Positions 12,165 to 22,667 of a DNA stretch of 64,000 nucleotides are shown here, in pieces; position 1 is the stretch's first letter; each line of letters opens with the position of its first letter. The notes below the pieces were generated by a model. The model was not told where the DNA came from. It made no database searches and saw nothing but the letters and a program-made list of their open reading frames with translations. The position numbers were made by a program, and so were the translations under genes. Source of the stretch: Collybiopsis luxurians FD-317 M1 (Eukaryota > Basidiomycota > Agaricomycetes > Agaricales > Omphalotaceae); NCBI GenBank assembly GCA_000827265.1, contig KN834754.1, forward strand, positions 1,070,831 through 1,134,830, in the 5' to 3' direction.

Positions 12165-13547
12165 GTTCGCGGAGGGTGATAACTAAAGAACGATGGAAGA
12201 CCTAACATGGTGTCTAAATACTTGTGGTGCTACATATTTTTTTTCGCTGTTCCGCTGAGGACAAAATCCGTAAAACGGAAGAGCAACGCTTTCAAGCGAA
12301 GTTTAATGGAGTTAACACGGTTCTTTGGAGTAAGGGACTCGGGATTTCGGAAAGGCATGGGCATTCAAGTTAACGCCGCTAATACTTCTAATTGGTAAAA
12401 CTGGAGTATATCACGCGCCCACGTGATGCATTTTCTTGGCCGGATGCGCCACACTACCAACAAGCTTTATCTTTGATATTCTCTAACGTGATTTCCTAGC
12501 TATCGCACACTCATAACTCGCTGATGAATTGGAAAGCTTTTAGTGATTCCAGTGACTTCGCTTATATGCTTACTCCAGTCACAAGTCTTTCATAATTGCA
12601 TAAGTAATCCGGCCATACTCGAGTATACTGTATCAACGCGTTCATGGACGAAAAAATCGGACGAGGGGGTCACCGATAGAGTTCTTCTGTCGAGCACTGT
12701 TAGCTGTATTCAGACTTTTGGCTCTATTGTCGGCGGAACAACCCGGTACCATGATAATTTACTTGGTCGTGCGCGCCATCGTCGCCAGAGCTTCCTGCTG
12801 CCAAAATTTGCGTCAGCTATCTTTGAATGCTATATTTTCCTCTTTGGAGCCGAACGTGTCTTCAACAACGTGAATATAGTTCTTATTTTCATTCAATATT
12901 GTAAATAAGATCCTTCGAGGATCCACTCAAGTAGGAAACAGTCTAACTGAACTCAGTCAATGTCGATCTGACACTTGTCAATCATTGCTATACATTCAGC
13001 GATATATGGCAGAATGCCCCGACCCGGTGTAATTCCGCCCCATGTCCGTCAACCTCGAAATTCTGACTGGTTAGGACGACGTTTGGTCTTTTAGTTCCAC
13101 TCTATCGCCGCCCGCCAAGGCAACAGCAAACAATGTCCGAATCGCTATACTCTAAATTTATCCAGCAAGGAAATGACTTAGTTAGTTTTTGAGCTGAATA
13201 GGCTGGCATGAACACAGGTCCACCCTGAAAGTTGCACAGCGAGTCTGAAATCGAAAGAGGCAAGTCGCGGTACACGACGTTCGAGTTAATCCTCTTGGCA
13301 TGGAGGTTAGCGAGCAGCGTAATCAGGCAGAAAAAAATGATCGCTTCTTCGGTAAAGCTTGTACACCTCCGTAGCGCCGTGATGGGAAACAGGCTTAATT
13401 CCATTTTCGGTTCAATCGGATTTCGTGAGCAGCTTCACAACTTATAAAAGGATGGAGCAAAAGGGCTTGGCTATTCTCCAACCGTCTGGTTTTCTTTCCC
13501 TCTTCTACACTCTTGGTCTTTGGAATCTACTCGCTTCTCTCTTTACA
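12165..13547. other. Divergent intergenic region between CYB2 and ICL/PEPM copy A
   Basis: This 1.4-kb stretch holds the upstream regions of two divergently transcribed metabolic genes. Short frames are present (for example about 12543-12908) but none has a recognisable domain or fungal splice pattern. From about 13330 it resembles the region upstream of copy B, so the duplicated block starts here. Nothing else was identified. Confidence 0.5.
13443..13450 (+). promoter_or_regulatory. TATA-like box of ICL/PEPM copy A
   Basis: TATAAAAG lies about 105 bp before the ATG at 13548. The corresponding site of copy B (16958) reads TATAAAGT, so the core element is only partly kept there. Confidence 0.5.
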
Positions 13548-15160
13548 ATGGCCCCCGCTCTTGATTATCACACTGCTGTTGAAAACAGAGTCAGTGCAAA
13601 CGTGCCGATGACCATCGACATTGTACCAGAGGTCGAACGGTCTGAAACCCCGTCCCCTGTAGACGGTGCTTACTACAACCCGAGACTAGACCCCAAGAAC
13701 TTCCTTGAAGGTCCTCTCTCTCCTAACCCTGCCACGCGCCTTCGTCAGATGCTAGCTCGGCCTGGTATTGTCGTGGTAAGTACTTGCGATATGCTTATCT
13801 GACTGTGGAGCTAATCCTCAATCAGGCACCAGGAATATGGTAACGTTCTTGCTCTTACACATATGAAGTGAGACTGAAGATTGCTCTGTAGCGATGGCAT
13901 CAGTGCACGATGCGCACTCGAGGCTGGCTTTGACTGTTTGTATCAAAGGTAAAGACCCCATATATGCTACTCTTTACGTATTCTCATACCTGTACTAGTG
14001 GTGCTGCGACTACTGCCTCGCGATTGGGACAGCCTGATCTGGCCATTGCCACCTTAAATGATTTCGTACAGGCAGGTCAAATGGTGTCTTCGTTGAACCC
14101 TAGCGTCCCTGTCATTGCCGACGCAGATACTGGGTAAGGCGTATTTTAATGGATGCCCTGTTATTGACTTACCATTTCTATTCTAGATTTGGAGGCACGG
14201 CCATGGTCGCTCGTACTGTAAGGCAATATGACCGGGCAGGAATTGCTGGTCAGTAATTCTCCAACTCCACAGTAGATTAGACAATTCAATTCTGTTCAAT
14301 TTCAGCAATGCACATTGAAGATCAGGTACAGACCAAACGCTGCGGACATTTGATGGGGAAGCAGGTTGTCTCCCGAGAAGAATTCCTCACCAGAATTCGG
14401 GCAGCCGTTCTCGCTAGAGATTCAATTCCAGGAGGTTCCGACTTTGTAAGATCAATGCTTTTTGTCACGCAGCATTTTCTGACTCAAAGTCGCTTGCCTT
14501 AGGTCATTATTGGCCGAACGGATTCTGCACAAGTGCTCGGCATGGACGAAGCGATAACCCGCTTGAAGCTTGCTGCTGCTGCGGGCGCTGATGTCTGTTT
14601 CATCGAAGGAGTGAAGACAAAGGACCTTCTCGAAAAGACAGTAGCAGCTCTCGCTCCGACACCGGTATAATCCCGTAGAATTTTTGCTCAATGACTTTGG
14701 TTAATTTGCGTCGTTTCAGGTTCTCGTCAACGTCATCTCAGGTGGTCTTACCCCCTCCTTCACTTACAGTGAAGCAGAACAAATGGGTGCTAAAATCATT
14801 AGTATGTGTTTTTTCATCCCCGGAGGTGCCATACAATTTGACCATTATCTCCTGAACAGTCTTCTCTCTCGTTTCCTGTGTCGCCATGGTTCATGCGGTT
14901 CGTGCCGCTATGCACTCCCTCAAAAAGACTGGAACAGACTGGGTATGTACTTTTTACACTGCAATGTTTACTAGACCCGAGGCTCATGCTTTATACAGGT
15001 TTCTGCTCAAGGGATGGACCCGAAATCGTTCTTCGAAGTCATGGGTAAGTTTTCACAACTTCAAGCCTGGATTGATATTGAGGCGACCTTTCTTGCAGGC
15101 CTGAACGAAGTCGTTGAACTTGACACCAAAGCAGGTGGAAGTGCCTTCGATGTTGTTTGA
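13548..15160 (+). CDS. Isocitrate lyase/PEP mutase-superfamily enzyme, copy A
   Basis: This is a TIM-barrel enzyme of the ICL/PEPM superfamily, which includes 2-methylisocitrate lyase, oxaloacetate hydrolase, dimethylmalate lyase and phosphonate mutases. The ATG at 13548 opens [18 protein letters not shown]. The core has [36 protein letters not shown], the metal-binding DADTGFGG, the mobile catalytic loop [35 protein letters not shown] and a C-terminal AGGSAFDVV. About ten exons are used, including a 14-nt exon at 13826-13839 that encodes part of APGICDG. There is no signal peptide or peroxisomal tripeptide. The Cys loop is intact, so activity is likely; the substrate (oxaloacetate, methylisocitrate or other) cannot be fixed by eye. 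It resembles oxaloacetate acetylhydrolase in several blocks. Copy B is about 3.5 kb downstream. Confidence 0.88.
13826..13839 (+). other. 14-nt microexon in copy A
   Basis: GCACCAGGAATATG is bounded by an AG acceptor and a GTAACG donor and is needed to read APGICDG in frame. The identical 14-nt exon is present in copy B at 17333-17346. Confidence 0.75.
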
Positions 15161-17119
15161 GTCACACAGCGGGTGAACATCGCGCCACGACCCCAGTGAC
15201 ATTTTAAAGCCGCTCCTTCCAGCAATATTAACAGAGTATATGCGCGATACATCTTTCGATATATAGATTCCGGGTGTTGATTTTTAACAATAGCATTGTA
15301 ATATTGTGTCACTGCATGTACCGTCTGTATTTACATAGAGAGGACTCAGAATACTGATTCCGAATGTGTACCACACTTAGATTTTGTACGGAGGGTCTCG
15401 ATTCACCGAAAGTGTTTTGGATGACCATGCAAAGCAAGCATAATCGCACTGATAAGGTATGCGGCTATGTGCACTCTATCATTCATCGTTGAAAGACTTG
15501 AAACCAGTCTTTCAGCCACAGATAAATTTCTGGGCTAAGCAAATTGCCTATCCATTGTTTGCTTCGGTGTCGAGAAAGCTCAAGTTATAGTTACAGCATC
15601 ACTTGCAGTATCTGTCCCGATCCTATCGAGAACATTCACAGCACTTTCTTCCTTCAATATGCGAAGAAACCTGAAGGCCCTTGCCATGAGTGTCACCGTC
15701 TCAATGCTTTTGCCACTGTAACACCCAGTGCGATCTCATAGTTGAAGATAAGATGCGGGTTTACCCTTGCCGTATACAGTCTCAGTCCTTCGACCGGGGG
15801 AAGAAAGGCAACCAATGAGCAGCTCAAAACGAAAATACCCTGAGTAATTTTGCATAACTACAGCCCTTTCGCGGAATATAGCCCGACCAGGACGGAAGAG
15901 TAATTTATATTTGGATTCCAGTTCAATCCAAGGCTTGCCATCATTGAACAGAGGGGAACTGGTGCAAGCAAGGAACTAATTATCATCCGCTTTGTTTTGG
16001 TGTCGATGGTGATGCCCATGGAGTTGAAAATGTCCACCTTCAAGTTCTGATGTAGTCCTCGGAAGAGCCAGACCACATTGCAACATTGTCGGCTTGTTCC
16101 ACATGTGAGATGACTCTGCCACTAATAACGCTGGATACATAAGGAATCGAAGCCTATTTCATTGGCTCCAGCCGCCGCTCAGTATAGGAGTGATATGGGC
16201 CTTCAGTGCCATCAGGTGTCAGAAAAGCACAACGCCACTTGAACGCCACTGCTCTTGACAGAGGACAGCCGGTGCAAGCATTGTACAATGCTTTGCGTAC
16301 TTCTATCCCCCTCCCATCTGTTATTTATATTTATTAATCAATCCCTGTTCCCACATACAAAACTTACGAGAAAGTACGAAGGGAATTTTATGGAAACAAT
16401 TTTTGGACAAAAATGATTGCCGTTTATTGAGGGCGAGTGGAATGCTTCTCAGTAGATCATAATGTAAATTTTACTCAAGTGCTGAGTGTGCTTCTCCACA
16501 TAAGAAAATGAAATGTGAATTGTTCAGATGACGTGGAATTTCTGTTAATTTTGGAATTGGCGGGAATAGAGCCTACCTTCAACTAGCAGCCGTCAGGCGT
16601 GTACTGCAGTTAGTAAAGTAGATTTGGGGAGTTTGTTGACATGCTTATTATTAACCCTAAATTTTGACGAGTGTAGCGCTTCCGCAAGCGTAACATACTC
16701 ACAGGTTAACGCTAACGCGGTGAGTAAAGTTTAGTAACTTCGGCCAGGGCATTGTTACCCCGTACTAAACCCGATTCTTTCTCGTTACATGTTGATAACA
16801 TCTGTTGAACATCTGAGATATGAACGTCAACAAAGTAACTGCGATGAAATCCGAAAGAAAAAAAATCGCTCCCTCGGGGAAAGTTCGTACTCCTCCGTGG
16901 TATAGTACCATGGCGATGGGAAAGGATCAGTTCCACTTTGTGAGCAGATTTGTGAATTATAAAGTGAGGGTGCAAAATGGTTTGGTTGTGCTCCAACCGT
17001 CTATTTTTCCTTTCTTCTGTATTTCGAGTCCTTGAAATCCAGTTGCTTCTATTTTTGTAATCGCTCCTACTCTTGACTAACACACTGCTGTTGAAAACAG
17101 AGTGAGCGCAAAAAAACCG
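15161..17119. other. Intergenic region between the two ICL/PEPM copies
   Basis: This nearly 2-kb, AT-rich stretch contains the 3' flank of duplication unit A (to about 15660), a middle part without recognisable content (about 15660-16838) and the upstream region of copy B. Short frames such as the minus-strand one near 15858-16076 show no known domain. No transposon ends or target-site duplications were recognised. Confidence 0.5.
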
Positions 17120-19510
17120 ATGACCGTCGACATTGTACCAAAGGTCGAACAGACCCCGACCCCTTCAGATGGTGCATATTACAATCCAAGACTAGCCCCC
17201 AAGAATTTCCTTGAAGGTCCTCTCTCCTCTAACCCTGCCACGCGCCTTCGTCAAATGCTAGCTCGACCTGGTATTGTCGTGGTAAGTGTTTGCGATATTG
17301 TTACTACTATAGCGTAGCTAACCCTCAGTTAGGCACCAGGAATATGGTAACGTTCTTACTCTTGAATCTACGAAGAAGACTGGAAATTGCTTTGCAGTGA
17401 CGGTATAAGCGCACGATGTGCACTCGAGGCTGGCTTTGACTGCTTGTATCAAAGGTAAAGACCCCATATATGCGACAATTTTTGCATGCTCATACCTATA
17501 TTAGTGGTGCTGCGACTACTGCCTCGCGATTGGGACAACCTGATCTGGCCATCGCCACATTAAATGATTTCGTACAAGCAGGTCAAATGATATCTTCCTT
17601 AAGCCCCAGCGTCCCTGTCATTGCCGACGCAGATACTGGGTAGGGCATGTTTTTCGATGTATACCGCGTTCTTGGCTCATCGCTCTTGTCCTAGATTCGG
17701 GGGCACGGCCATGGTCGCTCGCACTGTAAGGCAGTATGCCCAAGCAGGAATTGCTGGTTAGTAATGTTTCAACTAATAAATTAAACGATCTAATCCTGTC
17801 CAATTCCAGCGATGCACATTGAAGATCAGGTACAGACCAAACGCTGCGGACATCTGATAGGAATGCAAATTGTCTCCCGAGAAGAGTTCCTCACTAGAAT
17901 TCGGGCAGCCGTTATCGCTAGAGATTCAATTCCAGGAGGTTCCGACTTCGTAAGATTGATGCTTTTCTCTCAAGCAGTGGTTTTTGACTCAAAGTTGCTT
18001 GCCTTAGGTTATTATTGGCCGAACAGATTCTGCGCAAGTGCTCGGCATGGACGAAGCGATAACTCGCTTGAAGCTCGCTGCTGCTGCGGGCGCTGATGTC
18101 TGTTTCATCGAAGGAGTGAAGACCAAGGAACTTCTCGAAGAGACAGTCTCAGCTCTCGCTCCGACACCGGTATGATCCCGTAGAATTTTTGCTCAATGAC
18201 TGTAATTAAGTTGCGTCGCTTCAGGTTCTTGTCAACGTCATCTCAGGTGGTCTTACTCCCTCCTTCACTTACAGTGAAGCAGAACAAATGGGTGCTAAAA
18301 TCATTAGTATGTGTTTTTTCATCCCCGGAGGTGCCATACAATTTGATTATTATCTCCTGAACAGTCTTCTCTCTCGTTTCCTGTGTCGCCATGGTTCATG
18401 CGGTTCGTGCCGCTATGCATTCTCTCAAGAAGACTGGAACAGACTGGGTATGTACTTCTTACACTTTAATGTTTGCTAGTCCCAGATGTTCATGATTTAT
18501 ACAGGTGTCTGCTCAAGGGATGGATCCGAAATCGTTCTTCGAAGTCATGGGTAAGGTTTTCACAACTTCAAGCCTGGATTGATATTGAGGCGACCTTTCT
18601 TGCAGGCCTGAACGAAGTCGTTGAACTTGACAACAAAGCCGGCGGAAATGCTTTCGATGTCGTTTAAGCCACATAATACAAGATGAACATCGCGCCACCA
18701 TCACAGTGGCATTTCAACGCCGCTTCTTCCAGCAACATCAACAGAGTATATGCGCGATACATCTTTCGAGTTGTAGATTGCGGGTTACAGTTTTTTAACA
18801 ATAGCCTTGTAATACTAGAGAATTGCGGACTGCGTCCGCCAAAACCCTTGCTTAACATAAATCATAATGTTTCTATAGGTACAATCGACGCCCAGCTTGT
18901 GACTTATGTAAAATACTCTCCAGACCATCCTCCCTCAAATCCCAATGCCGTCTCCACAACTCCTTACTATCCCGACGAAGGCGAACCGGGTAATCCACCT
19001 TCAAGTATTGAATAGCAAAACATGTACAATCAATTCAAGAAAAGAATTCAAAAAGCTTTTGGAATGGAATGAAAATGGGGGACCTGTACCAGCTATAATT
19101 TCATCTAAAGCAGAATCCAAAAAACAGCCTGTTGAGAGTGAGAACAGTGAGGTAAACAATGTGGAGGAGACATGAAAGTCGTAATTGCGGTACGGCAGAC
19201 AAGGGCGCTTAACTACGGTGACTTAATCATAGTCCGGTCGGGCCAGTCGGGACCAAACGGAAGACGGTATGGGAAGAGCTGATTCCGGAACCGCTTGTTA
19301 CATTAAAAGCTCTTTGGACGACCCTGCAAAGCAATCATAATTACGCCGATAAGGTATACGATGAAATGAGTCTTTTAGCCACAGATAAATTCCGAGCTGA
19401 GTAGCAAGCTTAACTCGATTTTAATGTTGAAAATGCTTTAATTACAACACAAAATCGCTCGTCTGGCCTGATCCCGTTGAAAATGTTCACAGCATGTTCT
19501 ACTGGTCGTC
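16838..19510 (+). repeat. Tandem duplication, unit B
   Basis: This is the second unit of the duplication described at 13330. It carries ICL/PEPM copy B and matching flanks. Relative to unit A it holds about 390 bp of extra sequence downstream of the gene (roughly 18830-19290). The end of this unit lies close to the 3' end of the LSB6 gene. The boundaries are approximate. Confidence 0.75.
17120..18667 (+). CDS. Isocitrate lyase/PEP mutase-superfamily enzyme, copy B (5' end altered)
   Basis: This tandem copy of the gene at 13548 has the same introns, the same 14-nt microexon and the same catalytic blocks [19 protein letters not shown] and [12 protein letters not shown]. The body is open, with scattered substitutions (for example [12 protein letters not shown] at the end). 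The 5' end differs: the position of the ATG of copy A reads GTA, and the codon matching TAT (Tyr7) reads TAA. The first in-frame ATG is at 17120 ([11 protein letters not shown]), about 20 residues inside copy A's reading. Those residues precede the barrel and look dispensable, so the copy may still make an active enzyme. It could instead be a young pseudogene damaged only at its start. Confidence 0.75.
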
Positions 19511-19598
19511 CATGTCATGAATGTACATTATATACACATTATCCCCAAGCAAAAGAAAACAGCAGAGAAGTATACGAGTCTATTTTATCAAGTATGTA
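18668..19598. other. Intergenic region after copy B
   Basis: This region contains the 3' flank of duplication unit B interrupted by about 390 bp not found in unit A. Two overlapping short frames lie inside the extra part (about 18945-19175, Lys/Glu-rich, and the frame ending near 19015). Neither has a recognised domain, and I do not call a gene. The 3' end of LSB6 begins at 19599. Confidence 0.5.
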
Positions 19599-22434
19599 TC
19601 ACCACGATGAACATAAGGGCTTCTTAGTAAACATTTCTAGACGCTGCAGAACAGTCAGCATAAGACATAAACACCTGTAAATTGAATCTCTTACCTCAGA
19701 TATTACTGTACGCGTAACTGGTGTTTCGTTCTCCTGTAACCAATCTACACCGGAACCTCCCAATTGGCTCGCCCAGCGGGTGTGACGACTAGCGCTGGGA
19801 GGCCCTTCGATATGTGAGGTGGATTTTGATAGCGCCGCCAAGTCCTCTTCAGTAATTGAAGATTCCAGAGAGGCCAGCTCAGGTACAGTGGGCAAAGGAC
19901 TGCCCGGTGGCGAGAAGGGTGAAGTAGGCAGCATATTGGAAGGCGGTGAAGACCCGCTCTGAGGGTGCACAATGCGCTTCGTGGAAGACGAAGATTCGCC
20001 CACGTCAATTTCATCAACTTCTTCCTCCGCAGCGACTTCGAGCCTTTGAAGCGAGGCTTCTACCGCATCAAGTCTTTCCAAATGCTCAAGAACAACGACG
20101 CCCGTAGTACCGGGGTGTACACGTTGGAATTTGGCAGAGAAAGGTACTGGCCGGGGCACCCCTGATGCATCTGTACTGGTTCGACGAATGGGTGGAGGGA
20201 AGTCGCTGCCTGAGCTCTGACTACGCGCTCTCCGGGGAAATATCGGCACGCTGCTGATAGAAAGTTTCGGAGAGGGAAGGGATTCGTTTCGATCGATTTC
20301 ATCAACCCCAGAGTTGATCGGTATTTCAATCTCGTCGTCCCAGACCAACATTTTGGTACGCCTGGTCAGTTCCAAAGGTCCTGTATGGCGTGAAATTTGA
20401 TAAAAACATACGACGGTTGAGTCTCACCTTCGTCCTGGAAAGTCATCCGTAAGGTAAGCATAGAATAGAGAAAGAGAAGTAGGACGTACAGCATGCTTCA
20501 GCGATTGGACAATGTTCATAGCCTGGCCTTTGATAACGGCCAATTGACGCCTGAACATCTTCAGATTGAAATCTTTATCCACGGCGAAGAGCTTCTCAAG
20601 CTGGAAAGTAGTTTCTTCCCACCAAGCTTTTGACGTCAAGAGAGGCAAAAAGTGGTTGCGTGTCTTGTCAGAGAACGGTTGACCAATCACAGATACAGGT
20701 AAGTACAACCATCCATAAGTATATGATCTCCAACCTTGGGGGTGTTCGTGGGGAAAGGATAGTGAATTATCAATGGCAGCTATATGGATGTGCGGGCGGC
20801 GGGTATAGTCTCCATACTCTGGGGTTGGAGTGTTGCGCCGCAGTTCACTCATCATAGGCATCTCAGGAGTCGACCGTGGAGCAACGTCTATCAACTGCTT
20901 TTTTTCTACTTCGCCTTCGCAATACTTGATCATATAGTTGTCTGACCCACGGTCAGTATTGAGCATTAAATAATCTGAAAGTTCAGTTAGGATGGAAGGA
21001 AGCGGGATTGGAGTAGGTTTGTACCTAGGATAACAAGCCTGTTTAAAGCGGTCAGCTTGGGCTCACAATCAAGGATTATCGAGCAAATACTTTTCTAGTT
21101 CCTCTCTGAAGCTTCTTTGCAATGTTGGACTCCAGTAAAAGTCTCGTGTAACATTCGTAGATTCTGTGGCATCAAAAAATCTCTCGTCCTCGTAGTCATC
21201 GAAAGAATCATCAATATCACCAGTTCGACCACAGAGCCCTGTGAAAGCACTCATAAGCCGTTTCGTGAGACCGCCGCGCCGGTGGGTGGAATCATCGAAG
21301 GTGTCCACAATGGAGCGACCTGGCCAAGGATACTTTCTTAAAAACTCAGAAGCATCCATGAAACCATCTAAGAAACACTGGCAACTGCCGATTTTTTCTG
21401 GGAGCGGTTTGCCCTTCTTCGCAGCAGTTCGATCTATCCAATCATAAAAGAATGCCTGAAGAATATATAAGAGTGAATTAAGCAGAAAAAAAAGATGCAT
21501 TTGCATACCGGGCTAGATATTGAAACCAGCCGAGTAGGTGGAACAATATTGAGCTGTAGCCGTTGGTCCAAAAGCGATGCAGCCGCTTCAGAAATATAAC
21601 TGGAGCTTCATTTGAGAAGAGGTTATACAGACAAAGAGTATTGGCAGACCTGAGATTTGGAATAAGGCAAGCTCTTCCGAAAGGTATTATGAAACTGAAT
21701 TTACGGTGCAGCCATTTCGTTGTCTGCGGGATGAATGAGACCAGAGAGAATTTCTTCAACAACTGTCACTGACCTTGGGATTTAATCTTCCATAAGGCTC
21801 CTCATCCTTCGCTAGATAGGTGTATTAGAACTGGAACCGGGCAAAACTAACTCCACTCACGTTTGAATACCGCTACAATTCTAATTCGCCCCTGTTCGTC
21901 CTTCGCCCGAGCAAAATATGACCCAGAGCTGCCCTTTGAAATCATTTTGGGATGTATACCCTCAGATATAGCGCTTTGTATTGACTGTACAATCCCGTCG
22001 AATTGAGCTTGGGTCATAGGAGGTTTGTGGTCGAGAGTTTTGACCTGCAAAAGCTACTTTGACATAAAACAACAGGATCGGATGCCTTTACTCACTGGAT
22101 CCTCCGTAACATCAACTCCAACGACAGTGGGCTCAAAAACGCTGGTCCAAATCTCTCTCTTGGTGAGTTCCGTTGTCTTCTTCTTCCGTTTCTTGACTTT
22201 GTTTGAAATGGACTCTGTCCATCTGGATTCACGTTTATGCAAAGCGCAGAAAGATAATACTAGAGATGATCCCTACCTCTTAAAGGCATTATCAAGCTTT
22301 CTGAGATCTATATGACCAGGTCGTCCTGGACGTCGAAGTCCACGTGTGGAGGGTTGGGGTACTTCTTCCGTTACATCTAGATCTTCCGCCTCATCGATAG
22401 ACTGCGAGAGCGGTTGATAACCTGCTCTGGACAT
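19599..22434 (-). CDS. LSB6: Type II phosphatidylinositol 4-kinase (Lsb6)
   Basis: This membrane-associated kinase makes PI4P on Golgi, endosomal and vacuolar membranes. The true start is the ATG at 22434 (MSRAGYQPLSQS); a longer frame upstream has no ATG. After a polar leader with FKRWTESISNK come the kinase blocks: the nucleotide loop SSGSYFARAKDEQGRI with VAVFKPKDEEPYG, then KWLHRKF, GRACLIPN, SYISEAAASLLDQRLQLNIV, FFYDWIDR, and the catalytic region LVILDYLMLNTDRGSDNYMI with HIAAIDNSLSFP as the metal-binding Asp motif. The Trp-rich WRSYTYGWLYLP and QVMN-like helices follow. A Ser/Pro-rich extension precedes the C-terminal end CSSW, reached through a last intron. The length of about 800 residues is usual for basidiomycete Lsb6. 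Confidence 0.9.
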
Positions 22435-22667
22435 GAGTGTATGAAAGTGGCGCAAGCACGCTGGTGAAATGCCTTGCAATTGTGGCCGAGTATGTACACA
22501 GCGCGTGAGCAGAGAATACGGAGTGACGGCATGGCGTACCGTGGCGCTCAATACGAGCGCTACTTTAAGCGCTTATAGTTTCGAGTACCGTGATAGTAAA
22601 ATTGGGCTATGTTTTACAAGAAAGAGCTACATAGCATAACATCGTGTTTCTCTGAACGGAATTGAAA

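Larger units (their letters stand above)
13330..15660 (+). repeat. Tandem duplication, unit A
   Basis: This segment contains promoter, gene and 3' flank of ICL/PEPM copy A, and aligns to about 16838-19510 in the same orientation. Anchors seen by eye: a poly(A)-rich stretch followed by a 'tacacctccgt'-like block, a GTGAGCAG motif before the TATA-like box, the whole exon-intron structure, the 3' flank with 'gagtatatgcgcgatacatc', then 'tgcaaagcaagcataat' and 'agccacagataaat'. Exons match closely and flanks much less. The coordinates are approximate. Confidence 0.8.

Noticed and set aside
12543..12908. A 121-codon plus-strand frame upstream of copy A
   Set aside because: No recognisable domain, no supporting splice pattern, and composition like the surrounding AT-rich intergenic DNA.
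15858..16076. Minus-strand 72-codon frame between the ICL/PEPM copies
   Set aside because: No family similarity that I can see and no plausible promoter; likely chance.
18683..19175. Overlapping short frames after copy B that could form a small gene
   Set aside because: They lie partly in duplicated 3' flank whose counterpart in unit A is not open, and no clear start, intron or domain supports a gene; kept only as part of the insertion finding.
12165..19598. A transposon as the cause of the gene-poor region
   Set aside because: I found no transposase or reverse transcriptase remnants, terminal inverted repeats or target-site duplications; only the tandem gene block is repeated.
22435..22551. 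Upstream extension of LSB6 that could be a mitochondrial leader
   Set aside because: The extension has no ATG start in frame (it would need TTG); the ATG at 22434 gives the expected N-terminus.
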